Position numbers and translations under genes: made by a program
Shown here: positions 8,371 to 18,723 of the stretch, one piece after another
How the letters are laid out: each line of letters begins with the position of its first letter
How positions within the stretch are numbered: the stretch's first letter is position 1
The notes under the pieces: generated by a model
The model's input: the letters and a program-made list of their open reading frames with translations, nothing else
What the model was told of the DNA's origin: nothing
Databases searched by the model: none
NCBI RefSeq assembly: GCF_002735645.1
Contig: NZ_PDZG01000005.1
Span: forward strand, 1-64,000
Direction of reading: 5' to 3'
Origin: Iodobacter sp. BJB302
GTDB lineage: Bacteria > Pseudomonadota > Gammaproteobacteria > Burkholderiales > Chitinibacteraceae
Length of the DNA: 64,000 nucleotides

Positions 8371-11300
8371 TCAGCTCAGCGTTTTAGTCAGGATCTGATC
8401 AAGCAAAGGCCCTAGCACCGTCAGGGATTCGGGCGAGACGATATCCTCGTGGGCGCAGTCCAGGTAGTGGGCTTCCAGCTCTTCCACATAAGCCGCCCAG
8501 CGGGCCTGAATATCCCAATCTGCGGGCAGTGTGCGGCTGGCTACAAACAGCTGTGCTTTGCCATCAAAACGGGAGGAGTGTGCGCTGGATAAGAGCCGCA
8601 CGGCATCCGCGTAGTTGGCCACAATCTGCTCAAACATCTCGGTTTTTTCACGCAGCATAAATTCATCTGCGCCCTCTTCTGCCGCCAGCATAAATTGCTC
8701 GCGCTCCCTGTCCAGCTCGGTATTGGCCTCTTCTTCCGAAGGCGCGGTCCAATCCTGCTCTTCGGGGGGATACATATCAAACAACCCCAGGAAAGCGACT
8801 TGCTCACCCATAGCCTGCAGCCTTGCCGCCAGCCCGTGCGCCACCGCGCCGCCAAAAGAGTAGCCCAGTAAGTGATACGGGCCTTGCGGCTGAATGCGCA
8901 GTAAATTAGCCAGATGCCGATCGCACACTTCATCCATATTGGCGCAAGTGGCAATCACGCCGTCCGGCCTTGGCGACTGCAAGCCAATTAAAGGCCACTG
9001 GCCGGAAAGCTGGCGGGCAAAGCCGCTGTATTGCCATGCAAAACCGGAAGCTGGATGGATAAAGAACAGCGGTTTGCCAAGGCCAGCCCGCAAATAAAGC
9101 ACTTCGCCAAAGCCTGCGTTATTCGGGTCATTCGCCTGCTGCTCATCGCTCAGCAGCGCGGCCAGCTTTTGCACGCTGGACGCCACCATAATTTGCCCAA
9201 CAGACACCGGCCGCTTGAGTTCACTGCGCAAAGCAGCCGCTAAACGCATCGCCATCAGGGAATGGCCGCCCAGCATAAAGAAATCATCTTCGGCAGAAAT
9301 AAGCGATTGCCCGAGTATTTGCGCAAAGACATTCGCAATCTGGCTCTCCAGACCTGCCCTTGGCGCACGGCGGGCAGAATTCGCCATTAAAACAGGCTCG
9401 GGCAAGGCTTTGCGATCCAGCTTACCATTGGCGCTTAATGGAAACTCGCTCAGATAAACCAGCGCCACCGGTACCATATAGGCGGGAAGCACTTGCGCCA
9501 GCGCCGCAAGCACGGCCTGGGGATCAGGGGGTGACTGGCAGTCTTCCGCAATGGCATAGGCCAGCAGCTGGCGGGCATCCGCGCCTGTTGCTGCCACCTG
9601 CACACCCAGTAAACGCGCGTGCACCACAGCACGGGCAATGCCCGGCTGCTGCAAGAGCGCCGCCTCGATTTCGCCCAGCTCGATGCGCTGGCCACGAATT
9701 TTTAGCTGATCATCGCTACGGCCAAGGTATTCAACATCGCCCGTTGGCAGATAGCGCACCACATCTCCTGTGCGATACATCCGCCCGCCCGCAGCAAAAG
9801 GATCTGCCACAAAACGCCCTGCTGTTAGGCTTGCTCGCCCTAAATAGCCATCTGCTAGTTGCACACCGGTTAGATATAAATCACCTGCCACACCCAGCGG
9901 CACTTCGCGCAAATAGGCATCCAGCACGCGCAGCTGAGTATTCCAGACGGGGCGGCCAATAGGCACGCTGCTCGCGCGTGCTGTGCCCACGTCTTTATCC
10001 TGCGCAGGTTTGTATGTCACATCCACTGCCGCCTCGGTTGGCCCGTAAAGATTATGCAGGGGTGCGGCAATCAGCGCCGCATAGCGATCAGCCAGCTCGC
10101 GGGGCAGCGCTTCTCCGCTGCAAAATACACGTCTCAGGCTGGCGCAATCTGGCGATAAGGCATTAGGCTGGGCAATAAAAGCGGCCAGCATCGAAGGCAC
10201 AAAATGCAGCGTTGTAATCTGCTGCTCAGCAATCAGTGCCAGTAGTTCTTCCGGGTCTTTATGCGCTTCAGGCGGCGCCATAAAGAGTTTGGCACCGTAC
10301 ATTAAGGGCCAGAAGAATTCCCATACTGAAACATCAAAGCTGCACGGGGTTTTTTGCAGCACTACATCGTCGGCCTGCAGGGCGTATTCATGCTGCATCC
10401 AGACCAGCCGGTTCACAATAGCGCGGTGCGAAACCAGCACACCCTTGGGGTGACCAGTCGATCCCGATGTATATAAAAGATAGGCAGCATGATCTGGCGT
10501 CAGCATCACCGCAGCCTGCTGCGGCGCTTGCCCTGGCAGGCGGTCTGCCAGCAGCAGCGGCCCCATTCCCGCAAAACGGGCGGCCAGCGTGCTGTCGCTG
10601 ATGATTAAACGCGGCTTAGCGTCTGCCACCATATAGCTCAGCCGCTCAGCCGGGTAGCCCACATCCAGCGGCAGATAAGCAGCGCCCGCTTCCAGCACCG
10701 CCATTAAAGCCAAGCTGAGATGAGCCGAGCGGGGCAGAGCCACTGCCACAATATCACCCGCACCCACGCCTGCGGCTTGCAAGTGCCCGGCAAGCTGCGC
10801 CACCTCCAGCCGCATTTGCCGGTAGCTGAGCGATCTTTCCACATCCTGCAAAGCCACAACATCCGGCGTCCGCTCTGCCTGCGCCTGCAGTAAATCACAC
10901 AGGGTATGAGCGGGCAGCGGGGTATCGGTTGCATTCAGGGATTGAATCAGGGCCTGCTCGGCCTGAATCTGCGGTTTGAAAGCAGCCCATGGTAGATCAG
11001 CATCATCAGCCAGATGGCTCAGCAGCATTAAAATCCGCTCTGCCCACCGGGCCACATCCTGCACCACATCCCGGTATTCAATCACGAGGCGTAATTGCTG
11101 GCCCGGCAGCACCAGAACGGTTAAAGGATAATGGGTATAGCCGCGGTTTCGCAGCGCACCTACCCGCAAGCCGTGGTAATCCCGCGCCAGCAATTCATCC
11201 TGCTCCGGGTAGTTTTCTACCACCAGCAGGGTATCAAATAAGGTGGGCGCTCCTGCCAGGCGCTGGATTTCACCCAGGCCCAGGCCATCGTGCTCCAGCA

Positions 11301-14300
11301 GCTGAATCTGCTGAGCCTGCACGGCGGCTAATTGGGCGAGCAAAGGCTGATGCGGATTAAGTCGCACGCGCACGGGCAGGGTATTACTAAATAAGCCAAT
11401 ATGCTCTTCCACGCCGGGACTAAAACGCCCCGATACGGGCGAGCCGAACACCACATCATTACGCCCGCTCATGATTGAAAGCAGTGCAGCCCACATTCCC
11501 TGCATCATGGAATTAAGCGTTAAACCCTGCTGACGCGCCTTTGCAGTTAAGGCTTGCTCCAGCGCATCTGGCACCACCAGCTCCAGGGTATTCACCTTGC
11601 CGGGCTCAGGATTATCGCCAAATAACACGGTTGGTTTCACCCCGGCCAGTACATCTGTCCAGATCGCCCTGGTGGCCGCCAGCGGACGGGCTGCCAGTTG
11701 CTTCACCACCGTTGCATAATCCACACGGGTGGCGGCTAAAGTGCCATCCCCGTAGGCGCGCAGCAAATCACCCAGCAGAATTGGCGTAGACCAGCCATCC
11801 ACCACCAGATGATGTGCCGTTAAGCAAAGTGTGTGCTGATGATGGCCCTGGCGGATTAGCAGCGCGTTGAGCAGAATATCTGCGCCGCCAATCACAAAAT
11901 CACGGTTTAATTCCTGCTGCTCTGATCGTGCCAGCTCAGCCTGCTGCTCCGCCTTGCTTAAGTGGCTGATATCCTGCTGCGCCCATGGCCAGCGGCGCCC
12001 GTGGCCACTCACCAAAGGCAAGAGCTGTAAACTGCCCGATTCATCATCAAACATCGCCGCCAGCTGAGGATGGCGATCAAGCACCGCTTCCAGCGCATCG
12101 CGCAGTCTTTCGGTATCCAGCGGGCCAAGCAGCTCAATGCGGGTAATCGAGTTGTATTTGCTGCCTGCATCGCCCAGCTGGGCATGAAACAACAGGCCTT
12201 CCTGCAAAGGCAAAGCGGGTAAAACCGCCGCCAGTGGCCCGTAGCGCTGGCTTAAAGCGTGCAGCGCCGAATCGCTTACCGGCGTTTCCACCCCTACCAG
12301 CGTATCAAGCGCCAGCAAAGGCCGGGCCTTGGCAAAGTGCATCAAGCCTGCCACATAGGCGGTAAAGCGCTGATGCAGGGCGGCTATTTCAGCCTTGCTA
12401 AACAGCGCCGTCGCCCATGTCCAGTTCAGGGCCAGTTGCGGGCCGCTGCTGCTTTCTTCTGTAAATAAATTAACTTCCAAACCATAGAGCAAAGGCATCG
12501 TTGGGTCGGTATGCACCGCAAACGCATCGGCAAAATATCCTGCCGTGCTTTGCGGGGCCCAAAATTCGGCCGCGCCCGTAAAGCGCCCCAGATAATTGAA
12601 TAAGAACTGTGGCCGGTTAGCGGCTTCCAGCTTTGCAAGGGCAGGGCCGTTTTCATCATCCAGATAACGCAAAATGCCATAGCCCAGCCCTTTATCTGCA
12701 ATCGCACGGGTGCTGCGCTTGATGGCCTTTACTGCCTCTGCTGCCGCATGGCTTCCTGCCGCTACACCCGCCAGATCCAGGTTTTTCAGCTCAATCGCCA
12801 GCGGATATTCGCTGGTCAGCCAGCCTATGGTGCGGCTTAAATCTGCATGGCCGTCATCAAGCTGGCGGCCATGAGATTCCAGCGAAACACTGACGCGCGG
12901 GCTGGCAAATACCTCGCTATACGCTAAGGACACCGCAAGCAGCATCAGCTCTTCAATCTGCGCCTGATAAGCAGCGGGCAAATCAGATAAAAGCGCTGCG
13001 CTTAAACCGGCATCCAGCAAAGTACGGCTCTGGCTTGCCGATCCATAGGTATCCCGTACAGGATCTAACACCCGCCCGCCAGACGGCCCGGCCAGCGCAG
13101 CCTGCCACAGTGCCAGCTCCGCACGGCGTGCAGGGATTTGCCCGGCCAGCCGCTGCGCCCAATCCTGCACCGTGCATGATTCACGCAGCAGCAGCGCCGC
13201 CGTATTATTCAGCGCAGCCTCACTGGCCTCTTGCAAATCGGCCAGCAAAATTCGCCATGACACGCCATCAATCAGCAGATGGTGCAGCACCAGCATCAGA
13301 AAGCTTTCGGCTTCCCCGGCAAAATGCACTGCCTGCATCATTTTTCCGGCTGAGGGTTTTAAGCTGGCGCAGGCCGCTGCAAACCGGGCATCCATCACGG
13401 CAGAGAAATCATCCTGCGGCAGTAATTGCTGCTGCTCTGGCTGGGCTGTATCCCAATCGGCCGTGAGCAGCAAACCCTGTTCATCCGCCCTGGCGCGTAA
13501 AACCGGGTGGCTGCGTTGCAGAGCGTGCAGTGCGGTGTGCAAATGAGCAGGCTGAATTTCCTTTGGAATACGCAAAAGCACACCCTGAGCAAAGCATCTG
13601 TCCAGCCCGTAATGCTCAGCAAACCAGCTCACTATTGGCAAGCGCCCCAAGCGCCCTGTTGCCTCGCTGCCTGCTGTGGGTGCGCTGTCCAGCCGCTCTA
13701 AAATGGTGGCCATTCTGGCGGGCGTGCGCTGGGAAAACACATCGCGCGGCCTGAGTAAGAACCCAGCGCGTCTTAGCTCTGAGCCCAGCGCCATTGCCGA
13801 AATACTATCCCCGCCCAAATGAAAGAAATCATCATCCGGGCCAAGGATTTCCAGCCCCAGCACCTTAGCTACGCCATTGCAAAGCAAGTGCTCGGCATCG
13901 CTGGCAGCCGGACGGCTCTGGCTTTGCTGAGCGGGTTTGGGCAGCGCCTCTTTGTCGATTTTGCCGTTCACATTCAAAGGCCAGGCAGGCAGGATCATTA
14001 GCGCTGACGGAACCATATAATCGGGCAGCTGCCCGGCCAGCCTGGCAAGTAAATCAAGGTTTAAGCCCGGCGCATCGTGCTCTGCCGTGCAGTAGGCAAT
14101 CAGACGGTGGCTTGCCCCAAGCGGCTCAGCAATTACCACAGCGCCCTTCACCCCTGGCAGCTTAAGCAGGGCGTGTTCTACTTCGCCCGGCTCAATCCGA
14201 AAACCGCGTACCTTGATTTGAAAATCGGCCCGGCCGATAAACTCCAGCAGCCCGTCGCTGCGCCAGCGGACTAAATCACCCGTGCGGTACATCCGCCCTT

Positions 14301-16824
14301 CTGCAAAAGGATTTGCCACAAAGCGGCTGGCGGTTTGGCCGGGGCGGCGCAAATAGCCCAGCGCCATTCCTTCACCCGCCAGATATAAATCACCCACCAC
14401 GCCCTGCGCTACTTTTTGCAAGGCATGGTTAAGCACATAAGCCTGAGTATTAGCCACAGGCCGGCCGATGACCGGCTGCTTTGCCTGCGACACGCAAGCA
14501 CCTAAGGCATCGATGGTGTATTCGGTAGGGCCATAAAAATTATAAACATGCAGCCGGGGATACTGGCGCAGCTCATTCCACAGCGCCGGAGACACCGCCT
14601 CGCCGCCAATCAGAATCAGATCCGGCACATGGTTGGCCACGGCCAAACCGCAAGCGAGCAATTGTTGTAATACCGGTGGCGGCACATCCAGCATATCGAT
14701 TTGCTGCGCCTGAATAAATTCGTGCAAGGCCTGAGCATCGCGCCGCAATTCTTCATCGCAAAGATGCAGCTCATGGCCCAAAAGTAAAAAGAACAGCGGC
14801 TCCCACGAAGCATCAAATGAGAATGAAGTACTATGCGCCGCACGCACTCTGCGCCCGCCAAGGCGCTGCATCATGTCTGCAATAAAGCCATGCTGATGAG
14901 AGATCAGTAAATTAAGCAAGCTGCCGTGGCTAACCATCACTCCCTTAGGCTTACCGGTCGATCCGGAGGTATAAATAATGTAGGCAGGATCCGCCTTATT
15001 TAGTGGCGCAGCCCTATCGCTATCGCTAAGCGGCAGAGCAGATAAAGCAGACAATTGCGCCATGCAATCCGGTGAATCAAGATATAAAGCCTGTGCCTGC
15101 AAAAGCAAATCGCAATTACTTAAAGCCAGCAGCAGCGCGGGCTGCGCATCGTCGCACAGCATGGCCAAACGATCTTTGGGGTAATCCAGATCCAGCGGTA
15201 AATAAGCCGCGCCTGCCGACAATACCGCCAGCACAGACACCACCGAATCCACACTGCGTGGCAAAGCAATGGCCACAATATCGCCCCGACCTATCCCTTG
15301 CTGCATCAGCAGGCGGGCAAGGCGCGCTACTTTTGCGCTTAGCCCGCTAAAATCCAGCGTTTCCGCCCCAAAAACCAGCGCCTTATACCCGGCAGATTGC
15401 AAAGCCTGCTGCTGAAACAAATCAATAACGGTGTTGATTTCTGGCAGTGCAATCGCAGGCCCGGCTGACCATTTTTCCAGCCTTGCTGTTTCGGCAGGGG
15501 CTAATAAGGCCAGCGTATCAATCGGCGCATGCGGGCTGGCCATCAGGGCATTTAAAAATGCGCTTAAACGTTCACAATGTAATACCAGCTCTTCAGGCTG
15601 ATAGCGATCTGGATTAGCTGTCAGGCTAAGCACCAGCTGCTGCTCTTCCAGCGCAATACCGAACTCCAGATCATCAACCGGGCCTGCAGCCAGAATATGC
15701 GTCGTGGCTTGCAAGCTGCCCAATTGCAGGCTTTGCTCGTAAATCTTTAAATTAATACCTGGCCCGTACAAGGGGCGGCGGCCTGCTCCCATATCGCGCT
15801 GCACCTGCTCAGCGTCATAACGCTGGTGCCTGCGTACCCGCTGCAGCTCCAAAGCCAGGCGTTTGGCCAGCTCACACAGGCTTAGCCCCGTATCCACTCT
15901 GAGCTGCAATGGCAATACATTCACCACAGGGCCAATAGCATTCAGCGCGGCAGACCCCATGCGGCGCATAAATGGCACGCCCAATACCGGCCTTGCCGAG
16001 CCGGTCATCCTAGATAAATAAGCAAAAATGCCCGCCATCAGTAATTCTGGCTCGCTCACATCAGCCGGCAGGCCCGTGCTTCTTTGCAGCTGAAAGCTTT
16101 GCTTTAAGGCATTTACATTGGCAAAAGACTGGCCGCCATGATGGGCAGTCAGAGAAACCGGCTGTGCCAAATCAGCGCTGTAGTCCTGCCAGAACTGGCG
16201 GTCGCGCTGGTAAAGCGCAGACTGCTGATAGGCCAGGTACTCATCCACCACGCGGGCAAAAGAGACAAAGGGCGTGGCGCTGACCGCATGGCCTTGTTGC
16301 AAATCGGTATAAATTGCCGCAATCCGCCGTGTCAGCGCGCTAAAGCTATAGCCGTCAACGCACACATGGTGATAGCGCTGATACCAGAACCAGCGCTCAT
16401 TGCCCGCCTTAAAAATAATATGCCGGTACAGCGCCTGGCCCGAATCAGCCGCCCCGGCCTGATCAAGATCTGCACGCATCAGCGCCAGCACCGCAGCGCC
16501 CGCATCGTTTTGATCACTTAAATCTAAGAATTCGGCATCAGGCAGACAATCTGCATCCACGGCCAGCGGTAAATATTGCACGGGGCCGGAATCACCTTCC
16601 CGAAACCGCGCGTGCAGCGTATCTGCTTCGCTCAGCCCCTGCCTTACAGCACGTTGCAGGCAGGCCACGTCCAATGCGCCTTGCAGCTCCGTATAATGCG
16701 CAACGGTATAGCCATTTTTTAGCGGCGATATCTGATCGGCCAGCCAAATGCCCAGTTGTGATCCAACAATGGGCAATTCCAGCCCGCTTTCTGCTGAGGA
16801 GTTCTGCGTAACAGTACTTAACAA
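8371..16824 (-). CDS. Two-module siderophore NRPS (C-A-T-E-C-A-T-TE)
   Basis: About 2817 residues; approximate residue positions follow. Condensation C1 has HHVCVDGYS near 155. A1 has the SGSTGKPKG loop near 623, T1 has LGGDSIS near 1004. An epimerisation domain follows, with HHLLIDGVSW near 1185 and RTIGWLTSEYPL. C2 has HHLVVDGWS near 1674, A2 has SGSTGHPKG near 2121, T2 has LGGHSL near 2519, and a type I thioesterase has GYSFGG near 2655 and a C-terminal His in AHEDIVSP. Aligned by eye to GrsA, the A2 pocket reads D-V-W-H-F-S-L-V-D, the classical serine code. The A1 pocket carries acidic residues (D-A-E-D-L-G-F-I-D), suggesting a basic amino acid. The product is therefore predicted as DHB-(D-Lys/Arg/Orn)-L-Ser, perhaps trimerised by the TE. 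The start is the TTG at 16824, preceded by AAGGGA. A TTG at 16863 is the alternative. Confidence 0.9.
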   Translation of the reverse strand: MLSTVTQNSSAESGLELPIVGSQLGIWLADQISPLKNGYTVAHYTELQGALDVACLQRAVRQGLSEADTLHARFREGDSGPVQYLPLAVDADCLPDAEFLDLSDQNDAGAAVLALMRADLDQAGAADSGQALYRHIIFKAGNERWFWYQRYHHVCVDGYSFSALTRRIAAIYTDLQQGHAVSATPFVSFARVVDEYLAYQQSALYQRDRQFWQDYSADLAQPVSLTAHHGGQSFANVNALKQSFQLQRSTGLPADVSEPELLMAGIFAYLSRMTGSARPVLGVPFMRRMGSAALNAIGPVVNVLPLQLRVDTGLSLCELAKRLALELQRVRRHQRYDAEQVQRDMGAGRRPLYGPGINLKIYEQSLQLGSLQATTHILAAGPVDDLEFGIALEEQQLVLSLTANPDRYQPEELVLHCERLSAFLNALMASPHAPIDTLALLAPAETARLEKWSAGPAIALPEINTVIDLFQQQALQSAGYKALVFGAETLDFSGLSAKVARLARLLMQQGIGRGDIVAIALPRSVDSVVSVLAVLSAGAAYLPLDLDYPKDRLAMLCDDAQPALLLALSNCDLLLQAQALYLDSPDCMAQLSALSALPLSDSDRAAPLNKADPAYIIYTSGSTGKPKGVMVSHGSLLNLLISHQHGFIADMMQRLGGRRVRAAHSTSFSFDASWEPLFFLLLGHELHLCDEELRRDAQALHEFIQAQQIDMLDVPPPVLQQLLACGLAVANHVPDLILIGGEAVSPALWNELRQYPRLHVYNFYGPTEYTIDALGACVSQAKQPVIGRPVANTQAYVLNHALQKVAQGVVGDLYLAGEGMALGYLRRPGQTASRFVANPFAEGRMYRTGDLVRWRSDGLLEFIGRADFQIKVRGFRIEPGEVEHALLKLPGVKGAVVIAEPLGASHRLIAYCTAEHDAPGLNLDLLARLAGQLPDYMVPSALMILPAWPLNVNGKIDKEALPKPAQQSQSRPAASDAEHLLCNGVAKVLGLEILGPDDDFFHLGGDSISAMALGSELRRAGFLLRPRDVFSQRTPARMATILERLDSAPTAGSEATGRLGRLPIVSWFAEHYGLDRCFAQGVLLRIPKEIQPAHLHTALHALQRSHPVLRARADEQGLLLTADWDTAQPEQQQLLPQDDFSAVMDARFAAACASLKPSAGKMMQAVHFAGEAESFLMLVLHHLLIDGVSWRILLADLQEASEAALNNTAALLLRESCTVQDWAQRLAGQIPARRAELALWQAALAGPSGGRVLDPVRDTYGSASQSRTLLDAGLSAALLSDLPAAYQAQIEELMLLAVSLAYSEVFASPRVSVSLESHGRQLDDGHADLSRTIGWLTSEYPLAIELKNLDLAGVAAGSHAAAEAVKAIKRSTRAIADKGLGYGILRYLDDENGPALAKLEAANRPQFLFNYLGRFTGAAEFWAPQSTAGYFADAFAVHTDPTMPLLYGLEVNLFTEESSSGPQLALNWTWATALFSKAEIAALHQRFTAYVAGLMHFAKARPLLALDTLVGVETPVSDSALHALSQRYGPLAAVLPALPLQEGLLFHAQLGDAGSKYNSITRIELLGPLDTERLRDALEAVLDRHPQLAAMFDDESGSLQLLPLVSGHGRRWPWAQQDISHLSKAEQQAELARSEQQELNRDFVIGGADILLNALLIRQGHHQHTLCLTAHHLVVDGWSTPILLGDLLRAYGDGTLAATRVDYATVVKQLAARPLAATRAIWTDVLAGVKPTVLFGDNPEPGKVNTLELVVPDALEQALTAKARQQGLTLNSMMQGMWAALLSIMSGRNDVVFGSPVSGRFSPGVEEHIGLFSNTLPVRVRLNPHQPLLAQLAAVQAQQIQLLEHDGLGLGEIQRLAGAPTLFDTLLVVENYPEQDELLARDYHGLRVGALRNRGYTHYPLTVLVLPGQQLRLVIEYRDVVQDVARWAERILMLLSHLADDADLPWAAFKPQIQAEQALIQSLNATDTPLPAHTLCDLLQAQAERTPDVVALQDVERSLSYRQMRLEVAQLAGHLQAAGVGAGDIVAVALPRSAHLSLALMAVLEAGAAYLPLDVGYPAERLSYMVADAKPRLIISDSTLAARFAGMGPLLLADRLPGQAPQQAAVMLTPDHAAYLLYTSGSTGHPKGVLVSHRAIVNRLVWMQHEYALQADDVVLQKTPCSFDVSVWEFFWPLMYGAKLFMAPPEAHKDPEELLALIAEQQITTLHFVPSMLAAFIAQPNALSPDCASLRRVFCSGEALPRELADRYAALIAAPLHNLYGPTEAAVDVTYKPAQDKDVGTARASSVPIGRPVWNTQLRVLDAYLREVPLGVAGDLYLTGVQLADGYLGRASLTAGRFVADPFAAGGRMYRTGDVVRYLPTGDVEYLGRSDDQLKIRGQRIELGEIEAALLQQPGIARAVVHARLLGVQVAATGADARQLLAYAIAEDCQSPPDPQAVLAALAQVLPAYMVPVALVYLSEFPLSANGKLDRKALPEPVLMANSARRAPRAGLESQIANVFAQILGQSLISAEDDFFMLGGHSLMAMRLAAALRSELKRPVSVGQIMVASSVQKLAALLSDEQQANDPNNAGFGEVLYLRAGLGKPLFFIHPASGFAWQYSGFARQLSGQWPLIGLQSPRPDGVIATCANMDEVCDRHLANLLRIQPQGPYHLLGYSFGGAVAHGLAARLQAMGEQVAFLGLFDMYPPEEQDWTAPSEEEANTELDREREQFMLAAEEGADEFMLREKTEMFEQIVANYADAVRLLSSAHSSRFDGKAQLFVASRTLPADWDIQARWAAYVEELEAHYLDCAHEDIVSPESLTVLGPLLDQILTKTLS

Positions 16825-16865
16825 GATGCCTATTCCCTTTAAAAGTAGACCCGCTGCGGGCAAAA

Positions 16866-17075
16866 TTAATGCACAGACTGGGTGACGCGAATATCCAGCC
16901 AGTTCAGCTCAATATATTCAAGGCAGCGGGCATGGCTTTCCGGCCCCAATACCTTATTCCAGCCTGCAGGCACCGCAGCAAAATCAGGCCACAGGCTGTA
17001 TTGGCCCAAGGCGTTTTTCAACACAAAAAAATCCTGGCTTTCATCATCAAAAGGATTAACCTGCTCGTTGCTCAT
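16866..17075 (-). CDS. MbtH-like protein (NRPS adenylation partner)
   Basis: This 69-residue protein has the MbtH signature: NPFDDE at the start, NALGQYSLWPDFAAVPAGW in the middle and a W-x-D-I-R motif near the end (NWLDIRV). Such proteins bind and activate A domains in the cytoplasm. It lies 41 bp upstream of the chosen NRPS start on the same strand, so the partner is clear. A GGAG ribosome-binding site precedes the ATG at 17075. Confidence 0.93.
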   Translation of the reverse strand: MSNEQVNPFDDESQDFFVLKNALGQYSLWPDFAAVPAGWNKVLGPESHARCLEYIELNWLDIRVTQSVH

Positions 17076-17130
17076 ACTTTGAATCTCCGCTTAAAACCGG
17101 TTTTAAAATGGGCTGACTTCAGTACGGTAT

Positions 17131-18447
17131 TTATTTGCAGTGCGCTAATAGCCCGCTCAGCCCTTCAAGCAGGCCGCCCCGCCAGCACAACCAGTCGTGC
17201 CCGCCTTCAAACAGGCGGTAACTCACCTGATGGCCTGCCTGCACTAAGGCATCGCGCATGGTTTCATTTACATCAATCATCACGTCTTCACGGCTGCCTG
17301 CTTCCTGAAATACCTTTAATGCCCGCGCCGCCGGTGCCAGGCCTGGCAATTGTTCGGCAAGCTGCCCCCTGCTCCCCGGCTTGCGGATAGCCGGCTGATT
17401 CAGCGGCATTTTTAAAATATCGTGGTAAGGCCACCAGAAAGAGCCTGACTGGCTGAGCACGCAGCCAAAACGCTCCGGCCAGTGCAAGGCCGCGTACATG
17501 GCCGACAACCCGCCATAGCTTTGCCCGGCAATAACGGTGCGCTCCGGCTGATCACTGCAAGGCGCAATTTGCTGAATCAGCGGCAACAGCTCGCTTTGCA
17601 CGGCTAGCCAGAACTGAGGGTTGCAAGGCAGCTCGAGGCTGCGCTGCCCGCCATCAATTGCATCGATCAGCACATATACGGCGGCAGGCAGCTGCCCGTC
17701 TGCAGTGGCACGGTCAATCGCCGGATACACAGGCATACGCTCAGCCCAGTGCTGACCATCCAGCAGCAGCACAAGGGCGCGGTCGCCATCTGGCTCTCCT
17801 GTCTGATAAACCCAGACCCTGCGCTGATTTGCCAGCATGGCGCTGTGCCAGTCCAGCAGCTTAAGCCCGGCCGGATCACCCTCGTCTTGCCCGTCTGCAT
17901 ACAGCCAGGCAGTCTGTGGCGGCGCTTTTGGTAAATGCAGCGCCGACATTGCAGTACGCCATGCGCCAGCGCGTGGAGATTGCAAATTCAAAGGATCTGC
18001 CTCTGCCGCCTCAGCGATTGAGCGCCACCAGCTGCGCTGATGGCTGGCCTGCTCAGCAGAGGGCGGCGCTGAAAAATCCGGCAGCCGGGATGCCGCTACG
18101 GGTATCAGGCAATAACTGCCCCGCCAGTCTGCTGGCAGCTGCACCTGCCAGTACCAGATATCGCTGCCTGCCATTCTGGCCAGCGATTGCGGGTCTGCGC
18201 TGTGGTGATCGGTCACCGAATTAACGTCGATATAAACCCGTGCCAGCTCTGAGCAAGATTCATCGCCTGCCGGATCGCGCCATAGAAACGTCACCCAAAC
18301 CCTGTGATCAGCGCACTCCTCAATAAGCGGCGTGCCCTGCTCTGCAATCTTTAACCACCAGCTTTCACTACCAGCATCACTTGCTTTCAATAAATATGTG
18401 GCTTCGCTTGCTTCTGAATTTAGCTTGCACAACATACTGCGACTCAT
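17131..18447 (-). CDS. fes: Ferric-catecholate esterase (Fes-like)
   Basis: This cytoplasmic alpha/beta-hydrolase would cleave the serine ester bonds of the imported ferric siderophore to release iron. The N-terminal Fes domain is visible (RVWVTFLWRDP, IWYWQVQLPADWRGSYCLIP). The esterase core has GQSYGG as the nucleophile motif, LSQSGSFWW after it, and the catalytic His in GGHDWLCWR. Reading from ATG 18447 gives 438 residues, close to E. coli Fes. An ATG at 18435 has better-spaced AAGGA upstream, and the longer frame to 18507 runs into a Fur-box candidate and is unlikely. A Fes-type enzyme implies an ester-linked, probably oligomeric, siderophore. Confidence 0.87.
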   Translation of the reverse strand: MSRSMLCKLNSEASEATYLLKASDAGSESWWLKIAEQGTPLIEECADHRVWVTFLWRDPAGDESCSELARVYIDVNSVTDHHSADPQSLARMAGSDIWYWQVQLPADWRGSYCLIPVAASRLPDFSAPPSAEQASHQRSWWRSIAEAAEADPLNLQSPRAGAWRTAMSALHLPKAPPQTAWLYADGQDEGDPAGLKLLDWHSAMLANQRRVWVYQTGEPDGDRALVLLLDGQHWAERMPVYPAIDRATADGQLPAAVYVLIDAIDGGQRSLELPCNPQFWLAVQSELLPLIQQIAPCSDQPERTVIAGQSYGGLSAMYAALHWPERFGCVLSQSGSFWWPYHDILKMPLNQPAIRKPGSRGQLAEQLPGLAPAARALKVFQEAGSREDVMIDVNETMRDALVQAGHQVSYRLFEGGHDWLCWRGGLLEGLSGLLAHCK

Positions 18448-18489
18448 CCTTTTTGCTGCTCTTGTCATAAAGGGATTATTGCACATTGT

Positions 18490-18508
18490 AATGAGAAGTA
18501 TTATCATT
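18490..18508. promoter_or_regulatory. Fur-box candidate between fes-mbtH-NRPS and the receptor gene
   Basis: The minus strand reads AATGATAATACTTCTCATT, a 19-base imperfect inverted repeat very close to the Fur consensus GATAATGATAATCATTATC. It lies in the divergent promoter region, about 40-60 bp upstream of fes and about 215 bp upstream of the receptor gene. Confidence 0.8.
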
Positions 18509-18723
18509 TCATAGCTGCAATTTATTACATATCACTTAAAAATCACACTATTTAGAAAACAACTGCTGATTTATTGCAATAAAAATGCAAGCAATTGAAA
18601 TGAATAAGAAAGGTATTTGAATGGATATGCAATGAACTGCCTCGCTCCAACATGACCCGCAAGACCTGAAGCCCAAGGCATTACGCCAGCAAGCGCTCAC
18701 ATCAATCTCTGACGGAAACAAGA

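Noticed and set aside
8371-16824. Many plus-strand open frames opposite the NRPS gene
   Set aside because: They are shadows of a high-GC coding strand: proline/arginine/alanine-rich, without domains or ribosome-binding sites.
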